64,000 nt of DNA from Chryseobacterium rhizosphaerae (GCF_003385455.1 NZ_QNUF01000008.1:124001-188000), one strand, 5' to 3'. Positions 15,914 through 25,936 are shown, numbered from the stretch's first letter. Made by a program: numbers and translations. Notes: a model not told the origin generated them from the sequence alone.

Positions 15914-16945
15914 ATGAAAAAATTGAATATTGGAATTGTAGGATTGGGTAGGCTGGGTAAAGAATATGCAAAAAACCTTACCTATCTGGTTCCAAATGCC
16001 AATCTGATTGCAGCATGCAGTATAAGAAAGGAAGAGCTGGATTATGTAAAAGAGACCTATAACGTTCCCAACCTATACACCTCCTACGACCAAATGCTTG
16101 ATCAACAAAAAGATATGGATGCTGTGGTTATTGTTACCTCAACAGATCAACATGCTGATGCAATCATTAAAGCTCTCGAAGCCGGTTATCATGTTTTCTG
16201 CGAGAAACCCTTAGCGCTCAATATAGAAGATTGCCTCCGTGTTGAGAAAATAACAGCCAGGCATCCCGACCGGATTACCATGTTAGGGTTTGTCCGGAGG
16301 TTTGATTCCAGCTATGCAGAAGCTAAAATCAAAATTAATGAAGGACTGGTAGGAACTCCCTATCTTTTACGTTCCCAAACAATAGATAAAGATACTTTTG
16401 CACCATTTCAAATTGAATTTTGTACCACTGGTGGAGGAATCTTTCATGATTATAATGTTCACGACATAGATCTGGCCCATTGGTATCTGGGTTCCAGAAT
16501 AGAAAAAGTTTGGGCTTTAGGAGGAGCGTACAGATTCCCGGAATTTGGCCTCGCAGGAGATGCAGACAATACAGCTGCTATGTGTGAGCTTCAAAATGGA
16601 ACTATGGCTGTATTGCTGGCCTCCAGAATTTCCTCTTTCGGGCATAATACCTGTACAGAAATTTTCGCCACAGAAGGTAACTTAAAAATTGGTGATCCTC
16701 CCGTAAAAAATATGCTTCAGATATCAGACAAACATGGCATCCGAAGAGAAGGAATGGAAACTTTCTTTGACAGATTCCAGCATGCATTTCTAATACAGAT
16801 TCAATCTTTTGTAGATCATGTATTAGAAAATAAACAACCTGAACTAACAATGCATAACGCAACCAATGCCACTTTAGTGGCTACAGCATTAACGAAATCA
16901 TTTAAAGAGAAAAAGCCTGTCACCATTGCCGATTTAATCTCTTAG
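15914..16945 (+). CDS. iolG: Inositol 2-dehydrogenase (Gfo/Idh/MocA family), first copy
   Basis: A 343-residue NAD-dependent dehydrogenase. GIVGLGRLGKEYAKNL is the Rossmann dinucleotide loop, VFCEKPLALN is the CEKP signature with the active-site Lys, and GGGIFHDYNVHDIDLAHW carries the substrate-site Asp and His. IolG oxidises myo-inositol to scyllo-inosose, the first step of the pathway. A second family member lies further down the operon (22315-23292). This copy looks closer to classical IolG, but which of the two handles myo- or scyllo-inositol cannot be told here. Confidence 0.88.
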   Translation: MKKLNIGIVGLGRLGKEYAKNLTYLVPNANLIAACSIRKEELDYVKETYNVPNLYTSYDQMLDQQKDMDAVVIVTSTDQHADAIIKALEAGYHVFCEKPLALNIEDCLRVEKITARHPDRITMLGFVRRFDSSYAEAKIKINEGLVGTPYLLRSQTIDKDTFAPFQIEFCTTGGGIFHDYNVHDIDLAHWYLGSRIEKVWALGGAYRFPEFGLAGDADNTAAMCELQNGTMAVLLASRISSFGHNTCTEIFATEGNLKIGDPPVKNMLQISDKHGIRREGMETFFDRFQHAFLIQIQSFVDHVLENKQPELTMHNATNATLVATALTKSFKEKKPVTIADLIS

Positions 16946-16971
16946 ACCAGAACGCGCCTAATAAAACACAA

Positions 16972-17847
16972 ATGAATCTTATAGTAAAATCCAAAAAACA
17001 GAAAATTTACCAAAGCATCTCTGCCGAAAATGCAGGCTGGAACTGGCTAAATTTTGAAGCCCGTCTTATGGGTCCATCTGAAACATGGACCTGTGATACG
17101 GGAGGAAATGAAATGGTAATTGTATTATTATCCGGCAATTACAGAGTGGAAAGCAATAAAGGAAACTGGGAAACAAAAAATGGAAGAAAGAATGTATTTC
17201 AAGGAGTAGCCCATACCCTTTATCTGCCCAGAGAAACTCAATTTACTCTTATATCAACCTCTGAGGCGCTAGACATTGCCTATTGTTGGTGTAGTGCTGA
17301 TCATGATTTTGAACCTCAGCTGATTACTCCGGAAGAAACTCCCACCGTGATTTTTGGCGGAGATAATGCCACCAGGCAGTTCAATGATTTAATTCCGCCG
17401 GGATTTGGATGTTCCCGACTTGTATGCCGGGAGGTATATACTCCATCCGGAAATTGGAGCTCCTTTCCCCCACACAAACATGATGAAAGAATTATTGATC
17501 ATAATGGAGAATTGCAGGAAGCCCAACTGGAAGAGATCTATTTCTATAAATTTCAAAAACCTGAAGCTTATGCTATCCAGCAGATTTATACAAAAGATCA
17601 TCAGGATCCTTTAAATGAGATATTACGGGTAAGACATGATGATGCAGTATTGGTTCCTAGAGGGTATCATCCGGTAACAGCAGTACATGGCTATCATTGT
17701 TATTATTTAAATTTTCTGGCGGGATCCGATCAGTCACTCGCCAATACTCCCGACAGTGACTATGAATGGATTTTTGATTCATGGAAAGGAAAAGACCATC
17801 GTCTTCCTTTAGTAACTCCTGCCATGAATAATCAGCAACACGATTAA
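16972..17847 (+). CDS. iolB: 5-deoxy-glucuronate isomerase
   Basis: A 291-residue cupin protein. IolB isomerises 5-deoxy-glucuronate to 2-deoxy-5-keto-gluconate. Two cupin halves are visible: GGNEMVIVLLSGNY in the first, and SSFPPHKHDER with EEIYFYKF in the second, which supply the metal-binding His and Glu. VPRGYHPVTAVHGYHCYYLN near the end is a hallmark of IolB. It is placed between iolG and iolC with short gaps of 26 and 11 bases. Confidence 0.95.
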   Translation: MNLIVKSKKQKIYQSISAENAGWNWLNFEARLMGPSETWTCDTGGNEMVIVLLSGNYRVESNKGNWETKNGRKNVFQGVAHTLYLPRETQFTLISTSEALDIAYCWCSADHDFEPQLITPEETPTVIFGGDNATRQFNDLIPPGFGCSRLVCREVYTPSGNWSSFPPHKHDERIIDHNGELQEAQLEEIYFYKFQKPEAYAIQQIYTKDHQDPLNEILRVRHDDAVLVPRGYHPVTAVHGYHCYYLNFLAGSDQSLANTPDSDYEWIFDSWKGKDHRLPLVTPAMNNQQHD

Positions 17848-17858
17848 TATAAAGTAAA

Positions 17859-18863
17859 ATGAAATTTGATCTACTAACATTCGGAAGAGCCAGCATAGAC
17901 CTGTACTCTAAAAATATTGGTGCAGAGTTTAATGACATCAAAGAACTTACCACTGCCATTGGAGGATCTCCGGTAAATATATCCGTAGGAGCACAAAGAC
18001 TCGGCCTCAAGACAAGTATTGTAACAGGAGTTGGAAATGATCCTGTTGGAGGTTTTATTACCCATACCTTAAAGCAGGAAAATGTAGATGTTTCCCATGT
18101 CAATATCATCAGGGATACTACCAGTACGGCTGTCGTTTGTGGTATTGTACCTCCTGATAAATTTCCTCTGGTATTTTATCGGGATAAGGCACCAGATAAC
18201 TATCTCACAATAGATATGGTGAACACAATAGACTTTGACCAATATAAATCTTTCCTGATGACGGGTACAGCATTATCCGTAGAGCCTACCCGGAGTGCGG
18301 CTATCTATGCTACTGAAAAAGCCAGAACAAAAGGAACAACCATTTTTTTAGACATCGATTTCAGAGCCAATCTATGGCATGATGTACGGGCATTTGGAGT
18401 TACCCTTCGTCAATACCTTCCTCTTTGTGATATTGTTATGGGTACAGAAGAAGAACTTTTGGCAATGGGGCTTACAGATTCCGATCAGGTAACAATTAAA
18501 GACAGTGCTATTTCTTCCCCAACTATCGAAGGTGATATCAACGGGGTGATCAAACAGGTATTATCCTCCGGAATAAAGCTTCTTTTGGTTAAAACAGGAT
18601 CCAAGGGGGTGACCGCTTATTATCCTGACGGAAAGACGGAAGATATCCCGGGATTTCCGGTAGAAGTTGTCAATGTATTAGGTGCAGGAGATGCATTTGC
18701 ATCGGGGTTTATTTATGGATACCTCCAAAATTGGGATACGTATCAATCTGCCCGTCTTGCTAATGCTTGCGGCGCATGGATTGTGACCAGGCAGGGATGT
18801 AGCAATTACGCGCCTACTTATGAAGAAATAATTCAGTTCATTACAGACAAAGGAGGCTTTTAA
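17859..18863 (+). CDS. iolC: 5-dehydro-2-deoxygluconokinase
   Basis: A 334-residue PfkB/ribokinase-family kinase. IolC phosphorylates 2-deoxy-5-keto-gluconate at C6 with ATP. The opening LLTFGRASIDLYSKNIG, GGSPVNISVGAQRLG (PfkB signature 1) and VLGAGDAFASGFIYGY (signature 2, with the catalytic Asp in GAGD) are all intact. The length matches single-domain IolC; it lacks the C-terminal DUF2090 extension found in some fused forms, which fits a separate aldolase gene in this operon. Confidence 0.93.
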   Translation: MKFDLLTFGRASIDLYSKNIGAEFNDIKELTTAIGGSPVNISVGAQRLGLKTSIVTGVGNDPVGGFITHTLKQENVDVSHVNIIRDTTSTAVVCGIVPPDKFPLVFYRDKAPDNYLTIDMVNTIDFDQYKSFLMTGTALSVEPTRSAAIYATEKARTKGTTIFLDIDFRANLWHDVRAFGVTLRQYLPLCDIVMGTEEELLAMGLTDSDQVTIKDSAISSPTIEGDINGVIKQVLSSGIKLLLVKTGSKGVTAYYPDGKTEDIPGFPVEVVNVLGAGDAFASGFIYGYLQNWDTYQSARLANACGAWIVTRQGCSNYAPTYEEIIQFITDKGGF

Positions 18864-18882
18864 CCCTATCAACCGTTGAATT

Positions 18883-20766
18883 ATGGAAACAAAAAGATTA
18901 ACGGTAGCACAGGCTACTATTGAATTTTTAAAAAATCAGTACACCAAAAGGGATGGTAGAGAACAGCTATTTTTCGCAGGGTGTTTCGGGATTTTCGGGC
19001 ACGGAAATGTAGCTGGTTTAGGAGAGGCGCTGAAACAAAATCCAGATTTCACCTATTACCAAACCCGTCATGAGCAGGCCATGGTCCATACCGCTGCCGC
19101 CTATGCAAAAATGAAAAACAGACTGCAGACATTTGCCTGTACGACCTCCATAGGTCCGGGAGCACTTAATATGATTACAGCTGCTGCCGGTGCTACCATT
19201 AATAGATTACCTGTATTATTGTTACCCGGAGATTTTTTTGCGACCCGCTCTGCAACTCCTTTATTACAGCAATTAGAATCTGCCCAAACCCAGGATATTT
19301 CTGTGAATGACTGTTTTAAGCCCATTTCAAAATACTGGGATCGCATCCAACGCCCGGAACAACTTACCTCATCTTTACTGGAGGCCATGCGTGTTCTTAC
19401 TTCACCTGCTGAAACAGGAGCTGTAACACTGGCTCTTCCACATGATGTACAAACGGAAGCCTATGATTTCCCTGTTCAGCTTTTTGAAAAAAGAATCTGG
19501 TATATTCCAAGGCCGGTACCTGATCTTCAATTATTAGAATATGCCGTAAGCCTTATAAAAAATTCAAAAAAACCAATGCTCATTGCAGGAGGAGGAGTTA
19601 TCTATTCTGAAGCAGAAGAAGAATTAAAAACTTTTGCAGAACAGTTTGGAATCCCGGTTGCTGAAACCTATGCAGGAAAAGGATCTCTTCATTATGAACA
19701 TCCCCTCAATCTTGGGGCAATGGGGGGAACTGGTACCAAAGGAGCCAATAGAATTGCTGAAGAAGCAGATCTTGTCATTGGAATAGGGACCCGGTATGGA
19801 GATTTTATGTCTGCCTCCAAATCAGCATGGAAAAATCCCAATGTCACTTTTATCAATATCAATATTGCAGAAATTGATGCTTTCAAACATTCTGCAGTTC
19901 CTTTACAGGGAGATGCAAGGGAAACTCTTAAAGCATTACGTAAAGCGTTGAGAAATTATCACACGGAAGAAAAGTACGTCGAAAAAGTTCACGGCTATCA
20001 TAAAGAATGGGATGAAATTGTAACAAAAGCCTATGCATGCGAAAACCCTGACCGTCCTGTACAGGCAGAGTATATGGGAGCCCTCAATGATTTTATAGAA
20101 GATAAAGATGTCATTCTCTGTGCTGCCGGCTCATTGCCTGGAGATCTGCATAAATTGTGGAGAACCAAAAACTCTAAAGGCTTTCACCTGGAGTATGGAA
20201 ATTCATGCATGGGATATGAAATTCCGGGAGGTCTTGGGGCTAAAATGGCGGATCCTGACCGCGAGATTTATGTGATGTGTGGGGATGCTACTTATCTTAT
20301 GATGCCTTCTGATCTGATTACCACATTACAGGAAGGATATAAGATCACCTTAATATTAATCAACAACAATGGCTATGCCTCAATAGGTGGGCTTTCCAAT
20401 GCTGTTGGAGAAGAAGGGTTTGGAACTTATTTTAATTATAGAAATGAAAAAACAGGCCAACTGGATGGCCCCCCTCTGGCAACTGATCTGGCAAAAAATG
20501 CAGAAAGTCTGGGAGCTAAAGTATTCCGCCCTAAAAATATGGCTGAATTTCAGGAAAGTCTGATCAAAGCTAAAAATAATAAAGAAACAACAGTTATTTA
20601 CGTAGAAACCATCCGGGACAGGAAACTCCAGGGTTACGCTTATTCGTGGTGGGAAGTTCCCATCCCTGAAATATCGGTTTTCCCTGAGGTTATTGAGGCC
20701 CGAAAACAATATGAATCCAATAAAAAACAACAACAGCAATACATAAAACCTAATCAATACAAATGA
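18883..20766 (+). CDS. iolD: 3D-(3,5/4)-trihydroxycyclohexane-1,2-dione hydrolase
   Basis: A 627-residue thiamine-diphosphate enzyme that opens the ring of the diketone made by IolE, giving 5-deoxy-glucuronate. The N-terminal TPP domain has YYQTRHEQAMVHTAAAYAK, with the catalytic Glu in RHEQ. The middle domain is of the acetolactate-synthase type, and the C-terminal TPP-binding domain has YGNSCMGYEIPGGLGAKMA. The usual GDG of the TPP motif reads GDA (467-469, CGDATYLMM), while the distal NNNGYASIG is normal. The stop overlaps the iolA start. Confidence 0.94.
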   Translation: METKRLTVAQATIEFLKNQYTKRDGREQLFFAGCFGIFGHGNVAGLGEALKQNPDFTYYQTRHEQAMVHTAAAYAKMKNRLQTFACTTSIGPGALNMITAAAGATINRLPVLLLPGDFFATRSATPLLQQLESAQTQDISVNDCFKPISKYWDRIQRPEQLTSSLLEAMRVLTSPAETGAVTLALPHDVQTEAYDFPVQLFEKRIWYIPRPVPDLQLLEYAVSLIKNSKKPMLIAGGGVIYSEAEEELKTFAEQFGIPVAETYAGKGSLHYEHPLNLGAMGGTGTKGANRIAEEADLVIGIGTRYGDFMSASKSAWKNPNVTFININIAEIDAFKHSAVPLQGDARETLKALRKALRNYHTEEKYVEKVHGYHKEWDEIVTKAYACENPDRPVQAEYMGALNDFIEDKDVILCAAGSLPGDLHKLWRTKNSKGFHLEYGNSCMGYEIPGGLGAKMADPDREIYVMCGDATYLMMPSDLITTLQEGYKITLILINNNGYASIGGLSNAVGEEGFGTYFNYRNEKTGQLDGPPLATDLAKNAESLGAKVFRPKNMAEFQESLIKAKNNKETTVIYVETIRDRKLQGYAYSWWEVPIPEISVFPEVIEARKQYESNKKQQQQYIKPNQYK

Positions 20767-22241
20767 TGAAAACACTAGAAAATTACATCAACGGAGAGTG
20801 GCAGAGCAGTATCTCCACCCAATATACCTCCGTACATAATCCGGCAACTCAGGAGGTTATTGCACAGGTTCCTTCCGGCCCGGATACCGTAAAAGATGTG
20901 GAAAAAGCGATACAGTATGCCCAAAAGGCTTATCTGGAATGGAAGGATGTCCCGGCAATGAAGCGAGTACAGCCTTTATTCAAAATGAAAACGTTATTAG
21001 AAGACCACAAGGAAGAGATTGCAAGGCTCATTACCAATGAATGTGGGAAAACCTATGCAGAATCTTTGGGTGAAATACAGCGTGCTATTGAAAATGTGGA
21101 AGTAGCCTGTGCCACGTATGTTCTCAATCAGTCTGAGTTCTCTGAAAATATAGCTCCGGGGATTGATGAATTCATGATCAGACAACCCCTGGGAGTCTGT
21201 GCCTGTATTACCCCTTTTAATTTCCCGGTAATGATTCCTTTTTGGTTTCTTCCCTATGCAATCGCTACGGGAAACTCTTTCATTTTGAAGCCTTCAGAAA
21301 AAGTACCTGCCACCATGCAGTATGTATTTGATCTTATCCACAAGAACTTAGATCTTCCGAAAGGCCTTTTAAGTCTGGTACATGGTGGAAAAGATTCTGT
21401 AGATAGTCTGCTCCGGCATCCGGATGTAAAGGCTATCAGCTTTGTAGGTTCTACTCCCATAGCCAAATATATTTACTCGGAAGGAGCCAAATACGGAAAA
21501 CGCGTCCAGGCACAGGGAGGAGCTAAAAACCCTATTGTTATTATGCCAGATGCAGATATTGATATGACTACAAAAATCATTACAGATTCAGTATATGGCT
21601 GTGCAGGCCAACGCTGTCTTGCGGCATCCCTCGTAATTACCGTTGGTGATGATAAAAAAATCAAGGATGCTCTGGTAGAAGCTGCCAAGTCCAGAAAAGT
21701 AGGATACGGTCTTGAAGACGGAATAGAAATGGGACCTGTGATTTCTCAGGAAAGTAAAACAAGAATTCAGGGGCTTATTCAAAAAGGAATTGCCGAAGGC
21801 GCTAACTTTCTGGTAGATGGTACTCAAAAAAATGTTTCCGGATTTGATCGTGGAAATTTCCTTTATCCTACTATCCTGGAAAATGTTCCGCTAGATAAAG
21901 AAATTATTTCTACGGAAATATTCGGTCCGGTAATGAGCCTGCTTAATTTCAAATCTATGGAAGACTCTATTCGGTTTATCAATAGTGGACGTTATGGCAA
22001 TATGGCCTGCATTTTCACTCAGGACGGTCTTTCAGCACGTCAATTCCGGAGTGAAGCAATGGCCGGAAACATAGGCATCAATGTAGGGGTAGCAGCACCG
22101 GTCGCGCAGTTTCCTTTTTCAGGATGGAAAGAGTCTTTCTTTGGTGATCTTCATGCACAAGGACGCCACGGCATCGAATTTTATACCCAGACAAAAGTAG
22201 TCATCGAACGCTGGCCTAAAACCTGGTCTAGAACCTTTTAA
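20763..22241 (+). CDS. iolA: CoA-acylating (methyl)malonate-semialdehyde dehydrogenase
   Basis: A 492-residue aldehyde dehydrogenase of the MmsA/IolA type that converts malonate semialdehyde to acetyl-CoA with release of CO2 and NADH, the last pathway step. CITPFNFPVMIPFWF is typical of the CoA-acylating class, FVGSTPIAKYIY is the NAD-binding loop, and GQRCLAAS holds the catalytic Cys (about 285). Start codons at 20763 and 20766 are both possible; either overlaps the iolD stop. It could also serve valine breakdown (methylmalonate semialdehyde). Confidence 0.93.
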   Translation: MMKTLENYINGEWQSSISTQYTSVHNPATQEVIAQVPSGPDTVKDVEKAIQYAQKAYLEWKDVPAMKRVQPLFKMKTLLEDHKEEIARLITNECGKTYAESLGEIQRAIENVEVACATYVLNQSEFSENIAPGIDEFMIRQPLGVCACITPFNFPVMIPFWFLPYAIATGNSFILKPSEKVPATMQYVFDLIHKNLDLPKGLLSLVHGGKDSVDSLLRHPDVKAISFVGSTPIAKYIYSEGAKYGKRVQAQGGAKNPIVIMPDADIDMTTKIITDSVYGCAGQRCLAASLVITVGDDKKIKDALVEAAKSRKVGYGLEDGIEMGPVISQESKTRIQGLIQKGIAEGANFLVDGTQKNVSGFDRGNFLYPTILENVPLDKEIISTEIFGPVMSLLNFKSMEDSIRFINSGRYGNMACIFTQDGLSARQFRSEAMAGNIGINVGVAAPVAQFPFSGWKESFFGDLHAQGRHGIEFYTQTKVVIERWPKTWSRTF

Positions 22242-22314
22242 TTCCAGGTTCCATATCAAATAAAAGGGTTCGGAATACAGGAAAGCTAAAAACACAAATT
22301 CAACTATACATAAA

Positions 22315-23292
22315 GTGGACACCCAATTAAAAATAGGTATTATAGGACTTGGAAGAATCGGACAGGTACACCTTGCAGCATTAAAAACTATAAAAAATGT
22401 TGAGGTTGTAGCGCTATCGGATATTTCTTTGGATCATGTAAAAAAAACAGCTGAAGAGTATCAGATTCCTCATTTCTATACTGATTATCATAATATTCTG
22501 CGTCGGTTGGATATTGATGCCGTATGGATCTGCTCCCCCACCAGCCATCATTTTACTCAGGTTATGGAAGCTTTAGGGAACAATAAATATGTATTCTGTG
22601 AAAAACCACTGGATGCAGATAAAGATAAAATCCAAACCATCATAGATTCTTATCCGGATATCAATCACCGTCTTATGGTAGGTTTTAACCGACGATTTGA
22701 CCCTGACTTTGCCAATGCCAAAACGACCCTAAAAAAAATAGGAAAGCCGGTCATTATTAAAATCACCAGCAGGGATCCTTTCCCGCCATCGGCGGAATAT
22801 TCCAGACAATCCGGAGGAATTTACAATGACATGAGTATCCATGATCTGGACATGGCCCGTTTTATCAGTGAAAGTGAGGCTGAACAGATCATTGCCATAG
22901 GTTCCCGCAATTTTACGGAAGATACAGATACAACCCTTATTACCATTAAGTTTAAAAATGGGGTGATCTGTAATATAGATAACAGCCGAAAAGCTTCCTA
23001 TGGATATGATCAACGGTTGGAAATATTGGGAGATCAGGGAATGATCTCTGTGGAGAATAAAAAGATCAGCCATACCCGTTTTTATTTTGAAAATGCTATT
23101 GAAAGCAGTGTACTCGAACCCTTTTTCCTGGAGAGATATAAAGATTCATATATAGAAGAAGCAAAAGCATTTATTACTTCTATAAAGGAGAAAAAAGAAT
23201 TTCCTTCCACCGCAGAGGATGCTCTTAAGGCTTCCTTATTAGCTGATGCCTGTGCGCAGTCGTTAGAACAACAAAAACTGATTTTTCTATAA
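22315..23292 (+). CDS. Second inositol dehydrogenase-like protein (Gfo/Idh/MocA family)
   Basis: A 325-residue oxidoreductase with the Rossmann loop GIIGLGRIGQVHL, CEKPLDADKDKI (active-site Lys) and SGGIYNDMSIHDLDMARF (substrate Asp and His). No ATG precedes the Rossmann motif, so the start is a GTG at 22315. It lies 73 bases after iolA, in the same direction and before the transporter. In other bacteria, iol clusters with two such genes use them for myo- and scyllo-inositol (or D-chiro-inositol). That division is inferred here. Confidence 0.82.
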   Translation: MDTQLKIGIIGLGRIGQVHLAALKTIKNVEVVALSDISLDHVKKTAEEYQIPHFYTDYHNILRRLDIDAVWICSPTSHHFTQVMEALGNNKYVFCEKPLDADKDKIQTIIDSYPDINHRLMVGFNRRFDPDFANAKTTLKKIGKPVIIKITSRDPFPPSAEYSRQSGGIYNDMSIHDLDMARFISESEAEQIIAIGSRNFTEDTDTTLITIKFKNGVICNIDNSRKASYGYDQRLEILGDQGMISVENKKISHTRFYFENAIESSVLEPFFLERYKDSYIEEAKAFITSIKEKKEFPSTAEDALKASLLADACAQSLEQQKLIFL

Positions 23293-23335
23293 CGAAAATA
23301 ATGTTTTACAATGGTCATCAAAAAAACTTAACTCT

Positions 23336-24943
23336 ATGCTTACAACATTAATCACATTCTTCATATTTACTGCCGGAGTCGCCTTTATTTCCTGGAGATT
23401 CACAAGAAAGACAAAAATGGCCCACTCCTCAATCGGCTACTTTTTAGGGGGGCGGGATCTGAATGCTATTTTAATAACGGCCTCGCTGCTACTCACCAAT
23501 CTGTCAACAGAACATTTGGTAGGACTCAATGGAAGTGCCTATGCCTTTGGAATGGAAGTAATGGCCTGGGAAACCCTGGCTGCTTTAGCTTTGGTGCTTA
23601 TGGCGGTATATTTTCTTCCCAGATACCTCAAGATGGGACTGGTCACTATTACAGAGTTTTTAGAACTTCGTTATGATAAACAAACCCGGGTAATTTGTTC
23701 CGGATTATTTCTGCTGCTGTACATCACTACCCTTCTTCCCATTGTACTGTACACAGGTGCTATTACGATGGAAAGTATTTTCAATGTGTCAGAAAATCTG
23801 CACATTGATAAATTCACAGCAATGGTCATAATGGTTGTCGGGATTGGTATATTGGGATCTTTATATGCTATTTTAGGAGGGTTAAAAGCAGTTGCCATAT
23901 CAGATCTCATCAATGGGATAGGCCTTATTATCGGAGGTTCACTAATCCCGATACTTGCTTTCTACAAAATTGGGGACGGCAGCTTTTCAAATGGAGTTCA
24001 TACTGTTTTTGAAGCTGTTCCCGACCGTTTTAATGCTATAGGAGAATCAACTTCTGATGTACCGTTTTCAGTACTTTTTACAGGAATGTTTATTCCCCAG
24101 GTATTTTACTGGACAATGAACCAATCTATTATTCAACGGGCATTTGCAGCCAAGAATCTTGCTGAAGGACAAAAAGGAGTGCTGCTGACTGCATTTTTCA
24201 AGATATTTATTCCTTTTGTTGTGGTAGTTCCCGGCATTATCGCTTATTATTACTTTAAAAACAGCTTAAACGATCCTGATTATGCCTATCCCGAACTGGT
24301 AAAAGCCGTTCTGCCGGTGGGTCTTATCGGTATTTTTGCAGCTATTGTAGTAGGGGCTATTCTCAGTACCTTCAATGGAGCATTAAACAGTGCTTCAACC
24401 TTATTTTCAATTGATATTTATAAAGGGTATTTTAATCAGAAAGCCACAGAAACCGAAATCGTAAAATTTGGTAAAAAATGTGGAACCGTCATGGCCATAG
24501 CGTCTATGGTCATCGCTCCATTTATCAGTATGGCGGGTAAAGGCCTCTATATTATTCTTCAGGAATTTAGTTCCATCTTCAACATGCCTATTTTCGCCAT
24601 TATCATTGCGGGATTACTATTACCTAAAGTATCTGCAAAAGCAGCTAAAATAGGATTAATAACCGGCACATTACTTTATTTATTCTCGAAATTCGGAATG
24701 GAGGCGATGGGATTTCGCATTCATTTTTTACATCGCCTGGCAGTTGCCTTTATTGTTACTATTCTTACCCTTGTTATTGCCAGCAGATATTATCCCAGAG
24801 AAAATAATTTTGTTATTAAAGATACTGGAGCCGTCAATGTGGAAAATTGGAAATATTTAAAACCAGCCTGCATTTTTATTGCCATCCTCACTATTTTGGT
24901 TTTCTTATTTTTCAGCCCAATAGGGATTATTCCCAGTCAATAA
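23336..24943 (+). CDS. Sodium:solute symporter, probable inositol transporter
   Basis: A 535-residue inner-membrane protein of the SSS (SLC5-like) family. It has about 14 hydrophobic segments, the N-terminal YFLGGRDLNAILITASLLLTN region, and ALALVLMAVYFLPRYLK followed by TITEFLELRYD, which are SSS landmarks. It is the last gene of the inositol operon, 43 bases after the dehydrogenase, and is followed by a strong terminator. Na+-coupled inositol uptake is therefore the likely role. The substrate is inferred from context only, though the family includes eukaryotic sodium/myo-inositol transporters. Confidence 0.87.
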   Translation: MLTTLITFFIFTAGVAFISWRFTRKTKMAHSSIGYFLGGRDLNAILITASLLLTNLSTEHLVGLNGSAYAFGMEVMAWETLAALALVLMAVYFLPRYLKMGLVTITEFLELRYDKQTRVICSGLFLLLYITTLLPIVLYTGAITMESIFNVSENLHIDKFTAMVIMVVGIGILGSLYAILGGLKAVAISDLINGIGLIIGGSLIPILAFYKIGDGSFSNGVHTVFEAVPDRFNAIGESTSDVPFSVLFTGMFIPQVFYWTMNQSIIQRAFAAKNLAEGQKGVLLTAFFKIFIPFVVVVPGIIAYYYFKNSLNDPDYAYPELVKAVLPVGLIGIFAAIVVGAILSTFNGALNSASTLFSIDIYKGYFNQKATETEIVKFGKKCGTVMAIASMVIAPFISMAGKGLYIILQEFSSIFNMPIFAIIIAGLLLPKVSAKAAKIGLITGTLLYLFSKFGMEAMGFRIHFLHRLAVAFIVTILTLVIASRYYPRENNFVIKDTGAVNVENWKYLKPACIFIAILTILVFLFFSPIGIIPSQ

Positions 24944-25003
24944 TCCATTATTCGCTGAACTTAGGTTAAAATTCAGTACCCATTTAGTATATTTTTAGAA
25001 TGC

Positions 25004-25036
25004 AAACTGCCGGTAAATGAATATTACCGGCAGTTT
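25004..25036 (+). terminator. iol operon terminator
   Basis: AAACTGCCGGTAA (25004-25016) pairs perfectly with TTACCGGCAGTTT (25024-25036) across a 7-base loop, followed by CTTTATTTTTTTT. It lies about 60 bases after the symporter stop and should also insulate the convergent murI gene. Confidence 0.9.
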
Positions 25037-25105
25037 CTTTATTTTTTTTCTTAGAGAATATCAAAAATATTACTCCTCTATTTTTAATTATAAAACAAGA
25101 TGTAC

Positions 25106-25936
25106 TTACAATACTTTCAATTCCAAATCAATGGTTTTACCAAAGAACTTTTTGGAAATTTTCTCAAAATTCTTAGTAAGATCTGAAAGGTAAAAGTGAT
25201 AATTCGGTTTCGGATTATTATCATTCAAAAGATGGTATTTATCCAGGATAATTTTAAGATGATTGGCCACAATATTTGGAGAATCAATCACACGAACCCT
25301 GTTTCCATAATACTGTTTGATCTCATCAATTAAAAGTGGATAATGCGTACACCCCAAAATTAATGTTTCAATATTTTTCAGCTTATTGTTACTAAGATAA
25401 TTGTAAATAATAGCATGGGTAATCGGATGATTCTTAAATCCTTCTTCAATAGCAGGAACCAGTAATGGGGTTGCCAATTCATCTACCTTGATCCATTTAT
25501 TCTGTTTTCGGATGCTCTTTTTATACAATCCTGAATTTACAGTAGCTTTAGTAGCTATCACTCCAACGTTGTTATGGATTTCGTAAGCTACTTTTTCAGC
25601 AACAGGATTAATAACGTCTATCACCGGAACTTTACCTCCCACAGACTGCATTACTTCATTCAAAGCATTTGCAGTAGCAGTATTACAGGCAATAACTATG
25701 GCCTTACAATTCTGTTCCATCAGAAAATTGGTGATCTTTGTAGAGTATTCAATAATTGCTTCCTTAGATTTTTCTCCATAAGGAAGGTGTTTGGTATCTC
25801 CAAAATAGATCAGATCCTCGTGAGGAAGAAGTCTTTTGATCTCTTTAGCTACAGTAAGCCCTCCCACACCACTATCAAAAATACCGATAGGCTGGCTGGG
25901 TGAAAGATGCGAATAATCTTGTTTTTTAGTTTTCAA
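25106..25936 (-). CDS. murI: Glutamate racemase
   Basis: MurI makes D-glutamate for peptidoglycan. IGIFDSGVGGLTVAKEI opens the protein, ACNTATANAL carries one catalytic Cys and LGCTHYPLL the other. No ATG occurs between the upstream in-frame stop and the core motif, so the start must be a TTG. Two in-frame TTG codons exist, at 25960 and 25936. The first lies inside TATTTTTG, a perfect -7 promoter box, so I prefer 25936 (LKTKKQDYSHLS...), giving 276 residues. It lies 45 bases downstream of the MuiA-like gene. Confidence 0.93.
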   Translation of the reverse strand: MKTKKQDYSHLSPSQPIGIFDSGVGGLTVAKEIKRLLPHEDLIYFGDTKHLPYGEKSKEAIIEYSTKITNFLMEQNCKAIVIACNTATANALNEVMQSVGGKVPVIDVINPVAEKVAYEIHNNVGVIATKATVNSGLYKKSIRKQNKWIKVDELATPLLVPAIEEGFKNHPITHAIIYNYLSNNKLKNIETLILGCTHYPLLIDEIKQYYGNRVRVIDSPNIVANHLKIILDKYHLLNDNNPKPNYHFYLSDLTKNFEKISKKFFGKTIDLELKVL

